Below, piece after piece: positions 36,391 to 44,949 of a DNA stretch of 64,000 nt. A program made the translations under genes and the position numbers. Each line of letters opens with the position of its first letter. The stretch's first letter is position 1. Below the pieces are notes generated by a model. It saw nothing but the letters and a program-made list of their open reading frames with translations, did not search any database and was not told where the DNA came from. This DNA comes from Enterocloster bolteae. Lineage in GTDB: Bacteria > Bacillota > Clostridia > Lachnospirales > Lachnospiraceae. Location: the NCBI RefSeq assembly GCF_002234575.2, contig NZ_CP022464.2:6324001-6388000 (forward strand), read 5' to 3'.

Positions 36391-37789
36391 TCAGTCCGTT
36401 TCTGCGGCTTTCGCTTCGCACGCCGCCTGCACTCCCTGCCTGCTGTCTATGAGCTTTTTTATTTCTTTGAGGAAATCGTGTCCTTTTGGCACAAGGGGCG
36501 TGTAAAACTCTGAGATAACGCTGGTTCCCACATCCACATAGCCACGCCCTTTTATCTGCTTTAGGAAGAAATCCTTTGTGGTTTCCCCGAACATCATCCC
36601 ATAGCCCATTTCCGACATCCGCCCCAGAGCCACACGGAAATTGAACTGGTCACGGATTCCGTCCCCCAAGATACTTTGCGTCCGGACGCTGGCAGGCGAG
36701 AATCAGGAAAAATCCAGCCTGCCGCCCAAGCATAACGATTTGTTTTAACTTATTTAGGACAGCAGCGTTTTCCTTTGTGCCGAGCATTTCCATAAATGCC
36801 ACATATTCATCAAAGATAAGGAAATTTGCCGGAAGCCCAAGGTAAGCGTAGTTTTCCCCTGTCCGGTAATTGTCCATGAGCTTCATGTCTTCGCTGCGTT
36901 TCATCATTTCTTCGTAGAAACGGTCAATGCAGGCGAGCATATCTTCCTTTTTGTAGTACACATCCGGCATAACTGCCTGTAAGTCCGCAAGGTCGGCGTT
37001 TTTTGGGTCTAACACGGACAGGACGGCGTTGGTGCGGAGCAGGGCTTCAATAAGGGTCAGGATGAAGTAGGTCTTTCCGCCGCCGGTTCCTCCGGCAATG
37101 AGCATATGGGGGAGCTTGTCATAGTCCCACCAGACATTTTCCATGAGCCGGAGCCTGCCGTCCTTTGCCTGTACGTCCTCAATGGAGATACGGCTGGCAA
37201 TGGTATCATAGAGCAGGGTGTACTCCACATAGGAATCCTTTAATTCCTTATCCGTCAGCTCACAGTACAAGCCGCTTTCCAGCTTTTTCTCCAAGTTTAA
37301 GAGCTGTTCCTGATATTTCCCCAAGGTGATTTCCACACGGATATGGAGCAAGCCCTGTTTCATCCGGTAGTAGATTTTGGGAAAGTAAGTGATGGTTTCT
37401 TTGGAACGGCTGGAAGACAAGTCCTTGAAAAAAGCGTCATCCTTTCTCTGTTCGGATTCATACCACTTGTTTTCTAACACCATCCTTGCCAGCTTTTGGC
37501 GGTGGATGAGCTGCTTTACTTCGTCCCTGCGGTATCGCCAGAACAGAAGAATTACTGCAAGACACACCAGCCCTGCCACGCCCATGCTGAATAACAGGTA
37601 AGGGATATTTACATCCTGTGCTATCTGTGAGAGGGACACTTCCTGCCAGTTGGTTCCGGCTATTTGCCGGATATGAAACAGCAGGACAACCAGCAGGAAG
37701 ACAGGGAACAGGGCGGCAAGGGCAGTATGGAACACAAAGTCTTTATCCGTGGGACGGATACGTTTTCCACGGAGGAAAAGCTGCTTCAT
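36391..37789 (-). pseudogene. FtsK/TraB-like coupling protein (Tn916 Orf21), frameshifted
   Basis: The N-terminal 379 codons contain two membrane helices, Walker A AGGTGGGKTYF, Walker B NFLIFDEYVAF and run to RPDAKYLG, then switch to a stop. The missing C-terminus (GDGIRDQFNFRVALGRMSEMGYG...) continues in another frame from 36669. The break is a run of five G (C at 36663-36667); four G would restore the frame. Coupling proteins bring the relaxosome to the channel, so a true frameshift would block transfer. A sequencing error in the homopolymer or slippage are alternatives. Confidence 0.85.
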
Positions 37790-37825
37790 GGGACAATCCT
37801 CCTTTCGCTTTCTTTTATGTTCCTG

Positions 37826-38203
37826 TTATTTTACAGGGGGAGCGTCTTTCTTCGGCAGCTGCGGATTCATGGCAGCCCCTTTTTTCAGGACAATATCATC
37901 TGCCTTGATGTACCAGTCCACTTCTGCCCCTTGAAAGGTAGCCGTTGCCACGGTGTCTGCCACAGGATGGATGATTTCCACCTCTGCGTTGTAATCAAAT
38001 TCCTTTAACGGCACGCTGGCAGGGATGGAAACCTGAATCATACGCCCCTGTCCTCTGGATTTTAAGTCATAGGTACGTTCCTTGATTTCTTCTGATACCG
38101 AACCATCTTCATTCTGGAGGTGAACCTCACGGCGGAGGGCAGAAAATTTCAATGCCCCGAATGTTGCTTCCTTGTCAATCACGATTCCGTTTGCTAATCT
38201 CAT
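37826..38203 (-). CDS. DUF961 protein, Tn916 Orf22
   Basis: 125 residues; begins MRLANGIVIDKEATFGALKFSALR and ends with a Lys/Pro-rich tail. Together with the next gene it forms the Orf22/Orf23 pair at the head of the Tn916 transfer operon. In ICEBs1 the homologous HelP-type proteins assist the helicase during rolling-circle replication, which is the likely role here. Confidence 0.88.
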   Translation of the reverse strand: MRLANGIVIDKEATFGALKFSALRREVHLQNEDGSVSEEIKERTYDLKSRGQGRMIQVSIPASVPLKEFDYNAEVEIIHPVADTVATATFQGAEVDWYIKADDIVLKKGAAMNPQLPKKDAPPVK

Positions 38204-38224
38204 AGTCTGATGTCCTCCTTTTCC

Positions 38225-38539
38225 TTACGCTTTTACCATATCGTCAGCGTGCAAAATGTAGTTGGTAAAGCCCCGTGTGCCGATTTTATAGCCCTCTGCG
38301 GTGATACGGGGATTGACGAGCTTCACACGTTCCTCAAAGTCAAAATGTTTCTCTCCGGCTTCGGCAGGGAGGATAACCACAATATCATCCGCCCTCTGTA
38401 CGTCTGAATACAGGTTGAAGCTACGGGAGAGTACCGCCATGCGTCCGTTGATTCTACGCTGTTCTGTTTTGTCTTCTCCGGCAAACTCCAAGTTGCCGAA
38501 TGTCTTTTCCATGTTGGGGATAACGAATTTTAATTCCAT
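38225..38539 (-). CDS. DUF961 protein, Tn916 Orf23
   Basis: 104 residues (MELKFVIPNMEKTFGNLEFAGE), paralogous in its fold to Orf22: GNLEFAG/GALKFSA and the conserved FTNYILHADDMV/VDWYIKADDIV endings. It is the first gene of the transfer operon. A GC-rich hairpin at 38603-38623 (GCCGGAG/CTCCGGC) lies in its leader. Confidence 0.88.
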   Translation of the reverse strand: MELKFVIPNMEKTFGNLEFAGEDKTEQRRINGRMAVLSRSFNLYSDVQRADDIVVILPAEAGEKHFDFEERVKLVNPRITAEGYKIGTRGFTNYILHADDMVKA

Positions 38540-38668
38540 ATAGATGTACCTGTCCTTTCTGAATGTTGTGTTTGATGGTTAGTTTTGGGTTCTGGTTTGA
38601 AAGCCGGAGGGGAACGCTCCGGCGGTGGTGGTTTCTTCGTAGTATCACGTCCTTTCTGGTTTTGGGGT

Positions 38669-38703
38669 AAAAAAATAGACGCTCAGTTTTGAACGTCTAT
38701 AAG
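38669..38703 (-). terminator. Terminator of the three-gene nuclease operon
   Basis: Stem ATAGACG/CGTCTAT (38675-38681 with 38694-38700) followed on the minus strand by seven T. The stem sequence is nearly the same as the hairpin at 42823-42858. Confidence 0.8.
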
Positions 38704-38722
38704 GGAAATACTTATTAACTTT

Positions 38723-39439
38723 TTAGTCTTCTGCTGGATGTTTTGAAAGATAACGGGAATAATCTGTGTCAAATTGTAAAGATTTCAACTGTTCATCTAT
38801 AATTTGTAATAGGTTTTTATCGTTAAGGATTGCTTCAAATTCTTTTATAGAGAAATCAATAATGCAATATTTATCTTCCAATTTCTCCTTATGGAGATAA
38901 AATTTTTTTATTAGTCCAGCACCATTACTCCATCCGGTTCCGCTAGTACCATAATACGAAAATAAAATGCCTATTTTTATGTTGGTTGTCAAAAGCAAAC
39001 TACAAAATTTTCCTATGTATGTAACACTAACGGCTTTGTCGTAATTTTTACATTCTCCTAAAAAGGTATCGAGTTTTGGGTCAATCAGATGATATGTCAA
39101 CAAAACTTTCCCTTGAGGAGTTAAAGTAACGATTTGGTCTATTTCATTCGTTGAAGTTCGTAAGTTTCTATCTACATTAAAAATATTTCCAGAGATAGTT
39201 AAGAGATAAGAAACTAAATTTTCTAAAGCTTCTCCCTTTAAGTTATGTAAATTTTTAGGTGCATTGTCTGTAGGGGAACTGTCATGAAGCTGTTTGAATT
39301 TTTCAAGTAATTCTTTATAAATGTTTTTTTGAGCTTCACTAATTTCACAAATTTTTTCGTATCTTAATTTATCAGATATACTATTAAGGACATTTAATGC
39401 CTTAGAAATTTCTTTATCATCTGGCATAATATCAATCAT
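38723..39439 (-). CDS. Predicted PD-(D/E)XK restriction endonuclease-like protein
   Basis: 238 residues. The N-terminal third is helical and coiled-coil-like. From about residue 70 the pattern of Mrr-type nucleases appears: GEALENLVSYLL, an NEIDQIVTL Asp, then GECKNYDKAV with the E-x-K pair, then YIGKFCSLL and a hydrophobic strand (IGILFSYYGTSG). It would cut DNA in the cytoplasm. An alternative GTG start is one codon earlier. The gene overlaps the one upstream by 8-11 bp, and the AT content is far higher than in the transfer genes. Confidence 0.75.
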   Translation of the reverse strand: MIDIMPDDKEISKALNVLNSISDKLRYEKICEISEAQKNIYKELLEKFKQLHDSSPTDNAPKNLHNLKGEALENLVSYLLTISGNIFNVDRNLRTSTNEIDQIVTLTPQGKVLLTYHLIDPKLDTFLGECKNYDKAVSVTYIGKFCSLLLTTNIKIGILFSYYGTSGTGWSNGAGLIKKFYLHKEKLEDKYCIIDFSIKEFEAILNDKNLLQIIDEQLKSLQFDTDYSRYLSKHPAED

Positions 39440-39749
39440 CACGTACCACCATATATATTAAAAATGAATTTTCTATTGAGGAAAGTTCGCTATGGCAGAG
39501 TTCACATTCAAAAGTTTCAGGTAACTCATTAAACAAACGTACTGTCCCCATAGATTTTTGGCAATTACTACAATATAATTCATAATAACTTTGCAAAATT
39601 CCTTGCTTTTCCAATTCAGATAAAAAATCATAGATTTCAGGAATAGATAAGGAAAATTTTCTTTTCAAAACGCCAGGATAAATCCACATATTTTTTCTAT
39701 AATTCTTGAAAAAATTAGTTAAGGCAATGCTATCTATATTTTTATTCAT
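39432..39749 (-). CDS. Winged-helix plus zinc-ribbon protein of the nuclease operon
   Basis: 105 residues if started at the ATG that overlaps the upstream stop by 8 bases (MNKNIDSIAL); two in-frame ATGs further upstream (up to 39797) are possible. The first part looks like a winged helix (YPGVLKRKFSLSIPEIYDFLSELEKQGILQ), followed by a zinc ribbon with two Cys pairs (CSNC, CELC). It may be a DNA-binding or bridging subunit between its neighbours. No family known to me. Confidence 0.68.
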   Translation of the reverse strand: MNKNIDSIALTNFFKNYRKNMWIYPGVLKRKFSLSIPEIYDFLSELEKQGILQSYYELYCSNCQKSMGTVRLFNELPETFECELCHSELSSIENSFLIYMVVRDD

Positions 39750-40830
39750 TTTGTGTTGTATCGTCATTTCTATGATTGACAATGTATTCGATAACATAAT
39801 TCATTCGCTCCATTCCAATTAGCACATTACTATAGTAATATTGTATTAAACAATAAGATTTATTCATGTAATTAAAGACAAACTTAACACGGTTACTTCG
39901 TGTTTTTATTTCATTTTCCCATAACAATTCAATCCAAGGATAATCGGACATTTCTTCCATTTCAAACATAAATTGTTCTAAGGCTTCTCTGAAATCAGGT
40001 ACTTTTTCTAATTCTGCCTGATTGTCATTTAATAGTGAGCGTAGTTCTCCGATAAATGGTAATATATATTCTTGATTGTTGCCGACATCCAGTTGTGCGT
40101 TTCCACCATTAGGTAATTTCATGGATTGAGCAATAAGTTTTACATTTTCATCACGTTTGCATACATTAACCATAAAGTCTAAATTTAGCGGAATCAAATC
40201 GCACTCAAAATGTTCTTTAAAATAATCAGACATTTCCGCAATTAAGTTGGAATATATAGTCGGTTCTTTTTTGTCGGATAAAAAGACCCTTTTTAAAACA
40301 TCAAAACGAAATTCTATCAATTCTCCTTTTTCATGAAATACAACTAAAAAGGGATATTTAGTTAAAAATTCTTCCTGTGTGAGAGGATGAATAGCTGCAT
40401 ATGCCAAATTAAATTTCAAAAAATAGTATCCATCCATAGAGTATGCAACAGGTTTTACGAAAGATGTATATAAGTAATCATTTTCATAAGTGTTTTCAAG
40501 AGGAATGATTTCCTTTGCTTTTTTTAACGTTGATGAAAAATCGTCGCAGGTAAAAATAACGGAATACTTATAATCTTTTAAAAACTCCCATTTTTCTAAA
40601 GCATATCCAGCTCTTTTGCTTTGGTGAATGCAGGTTACAAGCTGTTCGGATAATGTTTTTTCTGAAATATCTACAGTTTCTAGCCCCTCTATGTATAACT
40701 GTCCCGAAGTATCTGTTTGTTTAGTCGCAATTCCGTGCTGAATGAATTGTTTTACTAAATGGCGTTTTACTTTATCTGAATAAGCCATTACTGTTTTTTC
40801 AAGATATTCTAAATAGTTGTTTAACTGCAT
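39742..40830 (-). CDS. Unknown protein, first gene of the nuclease operon
   Basis: 362 residues from MQLNNYLEYLEKTVMAYSD, with AGAGGG before the ATG; the open frame goes 27 codons further without a ribosome site. It has no membrane segment and no motif I recognise. The central part is aromatic and acidic (YFLKFNLAYAAIHPLTQEEFLTKYPFLVVF), the C-terminus KFVFNYMNKSYCLIQYYY. It shares low GC and tight overlaps with the zinc-ribbon and nuclease genes, so the three probably act together. Confidence 0.65.
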   Translation of the reverse strand: MQLNNYLEYLEKTVMAYSDKVKRHLVKQFIQHGIATKQTDTSGQLYIEGLETVDISEKTLSEQLVTCIHQSKRAGYALEKWEFLKDYKYSVIFTCDDFSSTLKKAKEIIPLENTYENDYLYTSFVKPVAYSMDGYYFLKFNLAYAAIHPLTQEEFLTKYPFLVVFHEKGELIEFRFDVLKRVFLSDKKEPTIYSNLIAEMSDYFKEHFECDLIPLNLDFMVNVCKRDENVKLIAQSMKLPNGGNAQLDVGNNQEYILPFIGELRSLLNDNQAELEKVPDFREALEQFMFEMEEMSDYPWIELLWENEIKTRSNRVKFVFNYMNKSYCLIQYYYSNVLIGMERMNYVIEYIVNHRNDDTTQNE

Positions 40831-40979
40831 ACAATCCCTCTTTTCTGTGCATATATCTTTCGTTATCCTGATTATACTTGATATAAGTGCAAAAAGCCAT
40901 GCACAAATCAAAATTTTTATAGGATTTTCGATATATACATAATAATAAAAGTTTTGGTGCTATTGCATATATAAATCGA

Positions 40980-42820
40980 GTAGGAGGAAGGCGATTATTT
41001 CGCCTTCCGACCTCTCACACCACCGTACGTACCGTTCGGTATACGGCGGTTCAATCAACTTAACATGTAACAGCCTTTTCGGCGTAGTAGTCTTCCATGG
41101 ATACAAGACCAAACTTAGCTAGTCTCTCTTTACTGATACAAATGTGGAGATTCCAGCTTCTGCACACTCTGGCATATCCTTTGGCATATGAAATGCCATG
41201 TGCCGCATTTGGCGGCAGACCAAGTTTGATAAGATTCTTTTCCCTGTTCTTTGGCGTTTTCCAGTGTTTCCATATGCACATGCGCAGTCGATACCGAATC
41301 TGTCCGTCCATTTTTGCGCACAGCCTTTTCATGCTTCCGATTTTGAAATAATTTATCCACCCTCGGATAAGCCGGTTGAGTTTCCCAATTTTATAACCAT
41401 TGCCCACTCCCCAGCTCCTGCTTGTATATTTCTTCATCTGCGCCTTGAACTTTGCTGCCGCTTTCGGGTGTGGTCTGGCTTTGTACCCTTTGGCAAATGA
41501 GTCATAGTAAAATCCAAACCCCAGATACTTAATGCCCTTTGGTTTATCAACCCTGCTCTTTTCCGCGTTCACTTTCAGTCCAAGCTTTTCCTCTATAAAC
41601 CGAGCCACGCTCTTCATTACCCGCTCTGCCGCCTGTCTGCTCCCGACCATTATAATAAGGTCATCTGCATACCGGACGAAATCCAGCCTCCTTGCTTCCA
41701 GTTCTTTGTCCAGCTCATTTAACATGATATTTGCTAACAGCGGCGAGATATTTCCACCCTGCGGTGTGCCGACTACCGTATCTTCATACTCATCATCAAT
41801 CATTACGCCGCTGACCAGAATCTTTCTTACCACCGATATGACATCTCCGTCCTTTATTGTCCGTCCGAAAATCGTCATCAGCTTGTCATGGTCTACTGTG
41901 TCAAAGAATTTCGCTAGGTCGATATCCACTATCCAGTTGTGTCCGTCATTCATCATTTCCAATGCTTTAAGGACTGCCTGCTGTGCACACCGCTTGGGTC
42001 TGAATCCATAGCTGTGGTCGTGAAACTGCTCCTCAAATATCGGGGTAAGCACCTGTGCCACCGCCTGCTGTACAAAGCGGTCTACTGCTGTTGGCACTCC
42101 AAGATTTCTTGTACCACCATCGGGTTTGGGTATCTCCACCCTGCGGACTGGCTTCGGCTTATACTTCCTCGTCCGCAACTGTTCCTTAATGTTTTCGCCG
42201 TTTTCCGAAAGATATGCGCCAAGTTCTTCAACGGTCATCCCGTCCACGCCTGCCGCTCCTTTATTCCTTACGACTTGCAGATACGCCGCATTTAGATTAT
42301 CCCTGCTTAATATCTGCTCCATGAGACTGCTTGTGTCCATGCGTTGTTTCCTTTCTGCCCCTTTTGCCTTTGCCGCCTTTGAAGTCATCGACAGGCGTAT
42401 GCTCCGGCTACGAAGTGGAACGTACTTCAACTGATTGATTGTTCAGCCCTTCGCTCCGTCCCCATTACAGGAACTTCCTCACTACTATGGCTTCTGCTGA
42501 CTTCTCACAATTCGTTGTTACTACGGCTAATGAGACCGCCTGTGAGACCTCCCCAGTTAAGGTGCGTGTTCTTTTCCTCCATGTACCTGCCGCATTTACT
42601 CGTACTTCCGGCAACCTTTTGGACTTCAGTGCCTTTTGCCACCTTATCCGTATTTCCGAGCCTTATATGCGGTTCCTGTCCGTCAGGTCAGAGGTTTGCT
42701 TACAGCTTCTTTCAGATTCCGTCTCACGGCGGACACCCTTGCTGTTCGGCTATGTGCTTCGTTGTTGCCTACGCGCACTTGGGACTTTCACCCATTAGAA
42801 AACGCCCATGCTGGGCAAAC
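40980..42820 (-). mobile_element. Group IIC intron
   Basis: The 5' end (GTTTGCCCAGCATGGGCG, from 42820) and following D1 signatures (GGGTGAAAGTCCC, AAGGGTGTCCGCCG, CTCGGAAATACGG) match the Oceanobacillus-type class IIC ribozyme. Domain V (41016-41052: GAACCGCCGTATACC...GGTACGTACGGTGG) and domain VI (about 40982-41012) lie at the other end. The intron sits directly behind a hairpin terminator, which is the known target preference of class C. The 3' boundary is approximate. Confidence 0.9.
41060..42340 (-). CDS. ltrA: Group II intron reverse transcriptase/maturase, class C
   Basis: 426 residues from MDTSSLMEQILSRDNL; 30 more codons are open upstream inside the ribozyme. RT motifs include GVDGMTVEEL, GTRNLGVPTAVDRFVQQAV, DIDLAKFFDTVDH, GTPQGGNISPLLANIML and YADD. 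Domain X includes RGWINYFKIGSMKRLCAKMD. It ends without an HNH endonuclease domain, as usual for class C. Confidence 0.95.
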   Translation of the reverse strand: MDTSSLMEQILSRDNLNAAYLQVVRNKGAAGVDGMTVEELGAYLSENGENIKEQLRTRKYKPKPVRRVEIPKPDGGTRNLGVPTAVDRFVQQAVAQVLTPIFEEQFHDHSYGFRPKRCAQQAVLKALEMMNDGHNWIVDIDLAKFFDTVDHDKLMTIFGRTIKDGDVISVVRKILVSGVMIDDEYEDTVVGTPQGGNISPLLANIMLNELDKELEARRLDFVRYADDLIIMVGSRQAAERVMKSVARFIEEKLGLKVNAEKSRVDKPKGIKYLGFGFYYDSFAKGYKARPHPKAAAKFKAQMKKYTSRSWGVGNGYKIGKLNRLIRGWINYFKIGSMKRLCAKMDGQIRYRLRMCIWKHWKTPKNREKNLIKLGLPPNAAHGISYAKGYARVCRSWNLHICISKERLAKFGLVSMEDYYAEKAVTC

Positions 42821-42822
42821 AA

Positions 42823-42858
42823 AATAGACGTTTCATGTTTTCACACAAAACGTCTATT
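42823..42858 (-). terminator. Hairpin serving as intron target
   Basis: An 11-bp perfect stem AATAGACGTTT/AAACGTCTATT (42823-42833 with 42848-42858), then TTTTG where the intron begins. The stem resembles the terminator at 38669. It may shield ICE1 from transcription entering from the right. Confidence 0.75.
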
Positions 42859-43141
42859 CCTTGCATTATGGAAAAGAGTATCGTATAATCTTGATAAATG
42901 GTTTCCTAGCTGGAACTGAGCCAGCTAACACGTTGCTAACACTTTTGTTACCAGTACAGGACATTTCGTGAATCTATCTTCCGCACAGACCTCACGCTTT
43001 TCCTGTATTATAAGGTGTTAGAGGGTATTACAGGAGGTTAGAAACTACTTGCTGCAAAAGGACCTTTAGAACTCCTAAGGTTATGCTCTACCGGCCGCCT
43101 TACGATGAAAAGTGATTGTTACCATTTTTAATTGAATAGAT
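42859..43141. other. ICE1 right end: arm-type sites and core-like sequence
   Basis: There is no gene. AGCTAACA (42923-42930) and TTGCTAACA (42933-42941) match the integrase arm repeats of the left end. ACTCCTAAGG at 43071-43080 resembles the CTCCTAAG anticodon-loop core. A CCTGTA/TACAGG pair (about 43014-43044) is also seen. Confidence 0.6.
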
Positions 43142-43218
43142 GTCTCTGTAGCTCAGCAGGATAGAGCGTTCGCCTCCTAAGCGAAAGGCCGTGGGTTCGA
43201 ATCCCGCCAGGGACGCCA
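43142..43218 (+). tRNA. tRNA-Arg (anticodon CCT), second copy
   Basis: A complete cloverleaf: acceptor GTCTCTG/CAGGGAC, D-stem GCTC/GAGC, anticodon stem TTCGC/GCGAA around CTCCTAA, T-stem GTGGG/CCCGC, encoded CCA. Its 5' half is almost identical to the fragment at 15848. The ICE2 integrase gene follows. Confidence 0.94.
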
Positions 43219-43226
43219 GCAAACAC

Positions 43227-43264
43227 GCCGAAAACCTTTGATTTATCAGGGTTTTCGGCTTTTC
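43227..43264 (+). terminator. Terminator of second tRNA-Arg
   Basis: GCCGAAAACC (43227-43236) pairs with GGTTTTCGGC (43250-43259), followed by TTTTC. Confidence 0.82.
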
Positions 43265-43306
43265 TTATTTCTGCGGCTTTTGTGGATTTTTTGCAAAAAA
43301 CCTTGG

Positions 43307-43481
43307 TTTGCTAACATTTGCTAACGAGATTTGGCCTTTTGCTAAGAAAGGCGGTAAGTCAGAGGTTCGATTTTTACCAAAGGAACTTGCAAACATTTGT
43401 TAGCAGAAATTAGAGGAAGTTGCAAACAAAATCGCGAATTTGCTAACATCGCTCAAAAATGCTTTCAGAACCTTGCTAACA
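43307..43481. repeat. Integrase arm-type repeats, ICE2 left end
   Basis: TTTGCTAACA (43307), TTTGCTAACG (43317), TTTTGCTAAG (43337), inverted TTTGTTAGCA (about 43396), TTTGCTAACA (43438) and TTGCTAACA (43473). The consensus is the same as in ICE1, which suggests the two integrases could recognise each other's ends. Confidence 0.72.
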
Positions 43482-43566
43482 AAAAAAGTGTTTGGTCACT
43501 GTGCAAAGTGGTTCAAACGAAGAAAACCTCTCACAAAGTGAGAGGCGTTCTTCTGAGGGAGGGACT

Positions 43567-44949
43567 TTATAAAGCTTTTGCCAGCTGCTTGAGCAGTGCG
43601 GCAGTTTCGGGATTTTTAAGCAGTTCCAGTATCTTCGCTGCATCACTTTCAGTGACGGCAGTATCCGCAGTTTTAGGCTCTGTATCTTCAACAGGATCAG
43701 GAGTCTTGGATGAGTAAAATGCTTCCTCCAATCGCTGAGCGTTTATGCAGCGATCCTCGTCGATGATGTGAGAATAGACATCTGCAACCATTTTTACCTG
43801 AGCATGACCAGAGTCGCCCTGGACGGATTTCATATCGCCGCCATTGAGTTTCAGCTTGTAGGTGATGCTGGAGTGGCGGAGAGAATGGAATACAACATGA
43901 GGCAGTCCGTTTTCTTTGATAAGTTTATTGAAAGCACGGTTAATCACCTGGCTTTCCATCGGACGGCCATTGCTGGAGCAAAAGACCAGGTTATTGTCGA
44001 TGTATTCGTCTCCAAACAGATCCATCAGCTCGTCGATTTCTTTTTTTCTCTCTACCAGCATATAGGCAACTGTTTTCGGCAGGTACACGCGGCGAATACT
44101 GGTTTTGGTTTTAGGCTCTTTCAGGACCAGAGCAGTATGGGTACTGGCTATGCAAGGTGGAAACTTCTTAATAACACCTTTGTCGCTCAAATCGTCCAAT
44201 GCACCTCGTGTAACCCGTTGCAGCTCTTTGTTGACGAATATATAAGCTGAACCATTTTCTATGCTCTGTGGTGCAATATCAATGCAGTCCCAGGTAAGGC
44301 CCAGCATTTCGCCAATGCGTAAAGAGCAGGAAAACGCCAGATTTAAGGCAAGGGAGAGGATAGGATCATCACAGACTTCCATCGCCTTGCTCAGCGTTTC
44401 GGCAGTCCATATATCCCGTTCTTTATGTTCTTCTTTGGGAAGTGTCGCATTCAGAACAGGGTTACGGCTGATTAGTTCCCAACGCACCGCCTGATTAAAG
44501 GCACTGCGAAGTAGCTTGTGAATTTCTCTTACTGTATGCGGGGTCAGATATTCGCTTGTGGGTTTGCGGTTGTTGACGCTTACCGTTTTCACAGAGAGCA
44601 GATCGCGGTAATACTTATCCATCATCCTTGGAGTGATGTCGGATAGTAACATATCTCCGATAATAGGAGTTATGTAGTTTCTCGCCAGACCACGGCGGCT
44701 TTCATATGTTGACATTGCCCATGTATTTACACCATAGATGGACATATATTCATCGAGCAGATCGTTCAGGGTCTTTGCCGTAGGAATAAAGAAGGTTCCA
44801 GAGTCCTGCTCATACTCAATTTGCTTTTTTCGTTTTTTTGCTTCTGCATTTGTGCTGAAGGTTTCCCAACGCTGTCTGCGTTTTCCGTTTTCATCTGTGT
44901 AATCATACACCACAGAATATTTGCTTTTACGCTTCACGATAGATGCCAT
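43567..44949 (-). CDS. int: Tyrosine recombinase, ICE2 integrase
   Basis: 460 residues from MASIVKRKSKYSVVYDY, chosen because AAAGGAG is eight bases before this ATG (an ATG two codons earlier is too close). Catalytic motifs: SLRIGEMLGL, FHSLRHSS, SGHAQVKMVADVYSH. It is clearly related to the ICE1 integrase over its whole length. The start overlaps the preceding gene by 23 bases. Confidence 0.95.
   Translation of the reverse strand: MASIVKRKSKYSVVYDYTDENGKRRQRWETFSTNAEAKKRKKQIEYEQDSGTFFIPTAKTLNDLLDEYMSIYGVNTWAMSTYESRRGLARNYITPIIGDMLLSDITPRMMDKYYRDLLSVKTVSVNNRKPTSEYLTPHTVREIHKLLRSAFNQAVRWELISRNPVLNATLPKEEHKERDIWTAETLSKAMEVCDDPILSLALNLAFSCSLRIGEMLGLTWDCIDIAPQSIENGSAYIFVNKELQRVTRGALDDLSDKGVIKKFPPCIASTHTALVLKEPKTKTSIRRVYLPKTVAYMLVERKKEIDELMDLFGDEYIDNNLVFCSSNGRPMESQVINRAFNKLIKENGLPHVVFHSLRHSSITYKLKLNGGDMKSVQGDSGHAQVKMVADVYSHIIDEDRCINAQRLEEAFYSSKTPDPVEDTEPKTADTAVTESDAAKILELLKNPETAALLKQLAKAL

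Larger units (their letters stand above)
15970..43141. mobile_element. ICE1: Tn916-like integrative conjugative element in tRNA-Arg(CCT)
   Basis: The stretch between two tRNA-Arg(CCT) genes carries the Tn916-family gene order on the minus strand (orf23, 22, 21, 20, 19, 18, 17, 16, 15, 14, 13 ... orf7, orf8, xis, int). TTGCTAACA arm-type repeats lie at both ends (16133-16243 and 42923-42941). Cargo sits between orf13 and orf7 (VanZ-like, M56/BlaI system, IS110) and right of orf23 (three-gene nuclease operon, group IIC intron). Exact ends are inferred; the likely crossover is in CCTCCTAAG of the anticodon loop. The coupling-protein gene is frameshifted, so autonomous transfer is doubtful. Confidence 0.85.
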
